From positions 124,001-188,000 of the forward strand of contig DDCB01000038.1 in the NCBI GenBank assembly GCA_002335425.1: a stretch of DNA of 64,000 nt, written 5' to 3'. The position numbers were made by a program, and so were the translations under genes. Shown piece by piece: positions 60,910 through 64,000 of this stretch; position 1 is the first letter of the stretch, and each line of letters begins with the position of its first letter. This DNA comes from Chthonomonas sp. UBA2017 (lineage in GTDB: Bacteria > Armatimonadota > Fimbriimonadia > Fimbriimonadales > Fimbriimonadaceae). The notes under the pieces are model-generated. The model did not search any database and was not told the origin of the DNA. It worked only from the letters and a program-made list of their open reading frames with translations.

Positions 60910-61647
60910 ATGAATGCAAACTTTCGAACCTGTCTCACCTTGTCATTGATCTCGGGAGCAGCGGTGATCGCCCATGCGGGCAGCATCAACGCCTCTTACG
61001 TCGGTCCGTACGGATTCAACCCGGCGACCTTTACGACCAATCTTCCCGGCCACGTGGGGGCCCGGTCGGATAATGCGGGCCAAATGGACGGCACTCGGAT
61101 CGACTCTCCCGGTCCGGGAGTCGACAACTTGGTTCCGTTCCAGTTTCCGGCGTACTGCGTGGAGATCGGCGAGAACGTCAGCATCCCAGGCAACAACTTC
61201 CACCCCGATGTCGTCCCGCTACTCGGCTCGGTGACCACCGGAGGCGGCATCAGCGGCCCAATGACTTTTGATCCGATTCGAACTGCAAACATGCAGAAGC
61301 TTTGGGGATCGTTCTTCCCGCTCGTCAGCAATAGTGCCCAGTCGGTCGCATTCCAGCTCGCCAGTTGGGAGATCGCGTTCGACAACGATTTGACTCTGGC
61401 GAGTGCGACTGGATCCGTCTGGGTGACGGGCGGCCAGTTCCAAGCTGGAATCACTGATCTGGCTGAGTCGTGGTTGACGGACATCCGAAATGGAGTGGCT
61501 ACGACCCAAACCCCGCTGGTTCTGCTGCGCGGTCAAGGTGTCCAAGACCTCGTGACTCCGGCCAATCCGGTGCCGGAGCCCGCTTCGATGGCGGCGCTGG
61601 CTCTTGGAACCCTGGCTCTGGCTCGGCGACGCAGAAAGTCGGCCTAA
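60910..61647 (+). CDS. PEP-CTERM protein 2
   Basis: 245 residues from ATG at 60910, with GGAG upstream. The signal peptide is NFRTCLTLSLISGAAVIAHA, and the C terminus is a PEP-CTERM signal (VPEPASMAALALGTLALARRRRKSA; VPEP, hydrophobic segment, RRRRK). The mature domain (~25-215) has one cysteine (PAYCVEIGENV) and resembles a thioester- or choice-of-anchor-type extracellular domain. It is divergent from ribBA and followed by a strong terminator. Partners and role are unknown. Confidence 0.9.
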   Translation: MNANFRTCLTLSLISGAAVIAHAGSINASYVGPYGFNPATFTTNLPGHVGARSDNAGQMDGTRIDSPGPGVDNLVPFQFPAYCVEIGENVSIPGNNFHPDVVPLLGSVTTGGGISGPMTFDPIRTANMQKLWGSFFPLVSNSAQSVAFQLASWEIAFDNDLTLASATGSVWVTGGQFQAGITDLAESWLTDIRNGVATTQTPLVLLRGQGVQDLVTPANPVPEPASMAALALGTLALARRRRKSA

Positions 61648-61663
61648 AGCCCTGCACCCCTCA

Positions 61664-61692
61664 CCCGACCGCCTCCGGCGGTCGGGTTTTTT
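61664..61692 (+). terminator. Rho-independent terminator of PEP-CTERM gene 2
   Basis: CCCGACCGCC (61664-61673) pairs with 61677-61686 around a 3-base loop, followed directly by TTTTTT (61687-61692). Confidence 0.96.
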
Positions 61693-61727
61693 CTGCAAGC
61701 GGAGATTCTCCTCTCCGATCCTCGGGC

Positions 61728-61733
61728 TACACT
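61728..61733 (+). promoter_or_regulatory. TACACT -10-like element just before the DinB-like gene
   Basis: TACACT (61728-61733) is followed after 5 bases (AGGGC) by the ATG at 61739. The short gap leaves no usual leader, so a leaderless transcript is likely. Confidence 0.45.
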
Positions 61734-61738
61734 AGGGC

Positions 61739-62191
61739 ATGACGTATCAAGAAGCGCTCATCCCCCTCATCGAAGACGCCTACAACGACCTCTTCAAGAA
61801 CGCCCAACGGCTCACCGACAAGCTGGACTACAAAGCGGCCCCGACATGCCGGACTCCGCTCGACATGGTCGTTGAGTGCGTGACCTCGCCTCACTTCCTC
61901 GCGCCGACGATTGCGAACCGGGCCTTGGCCCCGATGGACGAAGAGTCGTATGCCAACCACGGGATCACCTCGCTCGAAGCCGCCCGGGCCGCTTGGGAAG
62001 CCGCCAAGCCGAGCCTCTATGCCGCAATCCGCGACTTCCCGTCGGACCAACTTGAAGTGCCGATCGAAACTCCGTGGGGCACCTTCCCTTGGCGCGATTT
62101 CATCGCGTACTGCTACTGGAACCCGATGTGGCATGCCGGACAGCTCGCCTATATTCAAACTATCCACGGCGACACGGACATGGCATTTTAG
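61739..62191 (+). CDS. DinB-like four-helix protein
   Basis: 150 residues with the DinB/YfiT four-helix layout. Its first helix is EALIPLIEDAYNDLFKNAQRL, it has a conserved His in TSPHFLAP, and it ends with NPMWHAGQLAYIQTIHGD, where histidines of the family's metal triad sit. DinB-superfamily proteins include thiol-S-transferases and many uncharacterised members. The partner thiol is unknown. It has its own leaderless-type promoter after a terminator. Confidence 0.85.
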   Translation: MTYQEALIPLIEDAYNDLFKNAQRLTDKLDYKAAPTCRTPLDMVVECVTSPHFLAPTIANRALAPMDEESYANHGITSLEAARAAWEAAKPSLYAAIRDFPSDQLEVPIETPWGTFPWRDFIAYCYWNPMWHAGQLAYIQTIHGDTDMAF

Positions 62192-62276
62192 GTGGGGCTC
62201 GGGGCCTCAAGGACGGCGCGGAAACCTTTCTCGATCCTTAACGTCCTCTCGCGAGAAAACCAGGTAAACCCAGAGC

Positions 62277-63665
62277 ATGAAGCCCTGGGTTTCCCTCTTT
62301 GCACTCGCCGCGACCACGGTCATCGCTTGGGCCCAGCCCCAACGACTCCTTTCGTCCGGCCCGATGATCGCTTGGAGCGAAATGACCGAAGTCGCCCTGT
62401 GGGTCCAAACCACGAGCCCGGCGAAAGTCACGATTCGCTATCGCCCTCAATCGGGCGGTGACTGGCAATCCGTCAGCCAAACCACGACCGAACAAGGCGA
62501 CCATATCGCATTGCTCAAGCCCCAACGGCTCACTTTTGGCACCACGTACGACTATGAGCTTTGGCTCAATGATCAAAAAGTCGACCGAGGATTTGCCATG
62601 CAGTTCAAGTCGCAACCGCACTGGCGTTGGCGAACCGAGCCCCCAACGATCAAGTTCGGATTGGGGTCGTGCAGCTACTTTAATCACCCCGAATTCGACC
62701 GGCCCGGCACTCCTTATGGCGGCGATTACGAAATCTACCAGGGCCTCATCAACCAGAAGCTCGACTTCATGCTGTGGCTCGGCGACAACGACTACTACCG
62801 AGAGCCGGACTGGATGACTGAGCGCGGCCTGCGCGATCGATGGCGATATCAGCGCCAAACCTACACCCAGCTCGCCCCGTTTTGGGCCAACACCGCCCAC
62901 TACGCCCTTTGGGACGACCACGACTACGGCCCCAACGATAGCGACCGAACCTATCGGCTTCGAAATGAGGCCCTGAAGGTCTTCAACGACTACTGGCCCT
63001 CGCCCGTGCGAGGCACGCTCGAAACACCCGGCAACTTCTTTCGGTTCGAATGGGGCGATATCGAGTTCTTTATGATGGACGACCGGTTTCATCGAGCCCC
63101 CAATCGGTGGCCGGCGGGACCTGACAAAGTGATGTTCGGTCGGGGCCAACTCGATTGGCTCAAAGGCTCGCTTCTGGACTCCGACGCGACGTTCAAGATC
63201 ATCTGCAACGGGAATCAGATGATCAATCCGCTCACTTTGTTCGAGGCGTTCGGCAACTTCCCGACTGAACAAAAGGAGCTGTTCGACTTCATCGCGACCA
63301 ACCGGATCCAAGGGGTGATGTTCCTCTCCGGCGACCGCCATGCGACCGAACTTCTGAAGGTCCAGTGGCCGGGCTCGGCCTACCCGTGGTACGAATTCAC
63401 GTCGTCGCCTCTCAATTCAGGTGCCGGGCGAAGCGACCGCGAAGCCAACAACCCGGCTCGCGTCCCGAATACCTGGGTCACCGGCAAGCGGAACTTCGGC
63501 ACCATCGAAGTGACTGGCAAGCGAAATGAGCGGGTCTTGACCCTACGGTCCTTTGACAAAGACAACAAAGAACTCTGGAAGCATGTGATTCAGGAGGCCG
63601 AAATCGAGTTGCCTCGAACGGCTCCCGCCGGAGGCGGCCTGCTTCAATCGACGACTAGAGAATAG
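62277..63665 (+). CDS. PhoD-like secreted metallophosphatase
   Basis: 462 residues with a signal peptide (KPWVSLFALAATTVIAWA), an Ig/fibronectin-like N-terminal domain (~25-115), and a PhoD/alkaline phosphatase D-type metallophosphatase domain (~125-455). Landmarks are FGLGSCSYFN, LWLGDNDYYREPD, LWDDHDYGPND, NGNQM and SGDRHATEL, which carry the metal-binding Asp/His/Asn residues. PhoD enzymes hydrolyse phosphodiesters or monoesters outside the cell with Ca or Fe. The tail is A/P/G-rich. It overlaps the convergent DUF1854 stop by 11 bases. Confidence 0.9.
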   Translation: MKPWVSLFALAATTVIAWAQPQRLLSSGPMIAWSEMTEVALWVQTTSPAKVTIRYRPQSGGDWQSVSQTTTEQGDHIALLKPQRLTFGTTYDYELWLNDQKVDRGFAMQFKSQPHWRWRTEPPTIKFGLGSCSYFNHPEFDRPGTPYGGDYEIYQGLINQKLDFMLWLGDNDYYREPDWMTERGLRDRWRYQRQTYTQLAPFWANTAHYALWDDHDYGPNDSDRTYRLRNEALKVFNDYWPSPVRGTLETPGNFFRFEWGDIEFFMMDDRFHRAPNRWPAGPDKVMFGRGQLDWLKGSLLDSDATFKIICNGNQMINPLTLFEAFGNFPTEQKELFDFIATNRIQGVMFLSGDRHATELLKVQWPGSAYPWYEFTSSPLNSGAGRSDREANNPARVPNTWVTGKRNFGTIEVTGKRNERVLTLRSFDKDNKELWKHVIQEAEIELPRTAPAGGGLLQSTTRE

Positions 63666-64000
63666 TCTCAACATAGTGACGACTCCGGGAATCGAGATTC
63701 TCGACGTCGGGAATCTCGAACCGGTTGCCGTCCACATCCACCAACAACAGGTGGGTCGGCGTCAGCCACTGAGCGTTTTCCTGGAGGCTTTGGGTGACGA
63801 AGTCCCGGTGCCCTCGGTCGGTCTCGACCTGCCAGTACGTCGCGCCGAACTCCACCTTGGCATGAGTGATCGCCAGGACTGTGGCCGTCAAGTATCGCCG
63901 CTTGAGCTCGCGCTGGAGGGCGTCCCAACTCGCCGGGGGGAGCGCCTTCGGATCTTCGAGCAGAACGATTTCATCCCCTTTGGCATCGACGAGTGAAAGA
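63655..64000 (-). CDS. DUF1854 domain protein, C-terminal part (5' end outside window)
   Basis: The frame is open to the window edge on the minus strand, giving ~114 residues without a start. The pattern YWQVETDRGHRDFV, LLLVDVDGNRFEIPD and LDSRSRHYVE matches the DUF1854 family, which is often found with cyanophycin- or ABC-transporter-type genes. Function is unknown. A TTG at 63891 would be a late internal start, but the upstream residues fit the same domain, so the gene extends beyond the window. Confidence 0.75.
   Translation of the reverse strand, partial: LSLVDAKGDEIVLLEDPKALPPASWDALQRELKRRYLTATVLAITHAKVEFGATYWQVETDRGHRDFVTQSLQENAQWLTPTHLLLVDVDGNRFEIPDVENLDSRSRHYVETIL

Noticed and set aside
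1..64000. CRISPR arrays, tRNA or rRNA genes, insertion sequences, prophage or integration sites
   Set aside because: I saw no regularly spaced direct repeats, no tRNA-like cloverleaf in the gaps, no transposase or integrase, and no abrupt composition change. A tRNA scan would be needed to be certain.

Overview
The window is a gene-dense, GC-rich bacterial chromosome segment. I count 63 protein-coding genes, two of them cut by the window ends, and no rRNA, tRNA, CRISPR array, insertion sequence or phage gene. The cell plan looks diderm: there are a Wza-like polysaccharide export protein, several lipobox lipoproteins, two periplasmic parvulin-type chaperones, CcmE/CcmF cytochrome c maturation, type IV pilus motors (PilB, PilT) and flagellar genes (FliA, FlhA). 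Two short PEP-CTERM proteins, frequent TTG/GTG starts, FolE2 instead of FolE, and an atpD-atpC pair split from the rest of the ATP synthase fit a soil or water bacterium of the Armatimonadota (Fimbriimonadia-like) type. That placement is inference from gene content, not from a marker gene.

Layout. 1-8.2 kb: end of a glycosyltransferase, folE2, an alpha/beta hydrolase, an ASCH protein, two paralogous secreted subtilases, a large TPR protein and a secreted propeller-like protein. 8.3-14.2 kb: an overlapping run of 3D-domain protein, rsmA and queG, then a tandem universal stress protein, a small membrane protein, a FliA-type sigma factor and a parvulin lipoprotein. 14.2-23.5 kb: three tandem TPR-GT41 (O-GlcNAc-transferase-like) genes, transcribed divergently from pilB-HDOD-pilT. 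23.5-30.7 kb: two lipoproteins, then the overlapping ccmE-ccmF-panD-pyrE operon. 30.7-37.8 kb: an RNase H-like protein, serC, queF, an ECF sigma/anti-sigma/RseB-like operon, marC-lrp, and two small genes.

38-48.5 kb: DUF2330, an RNA m5C methyltransferase, fabI and an M20 peptidase on one strand. Divergent to them is a seven-gene run of two FAD oxidoreductases, two paralogous secreted proteins, dapB and two bacterial PH-domain membrane proteins. 48.5-56.6 kb: a membrane-anchored cyclase-like protein with altered active-site residues, flhA, lexA, a SurA-like chaperone, rsmI and the export protein. 56.6-64 kb: atpD-atpC, two PEP-CTERM proteins flanking ribBA, a DinB-like protein, a PhoD-like phosphatase and a DUF1854 fragment.

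The most interesting observations are these. (1) The triple GT41 array beside pilus motor genes suggests a dedicated protein glycosylation module. (2) CcmE carries the rare CxxxY haem-binding motif in place of HxxxY. (3) Many genes have a TANNNT -10-like hexamer only 5-9 bases before the start codon and no clear Shine-Dalgarno, suggesting leaderless transcription. (4) A class III cyclase-like protein lacks canonical substrate and transition-state residues. (5) RibBA has lost the usual active-site-loop cysteine.
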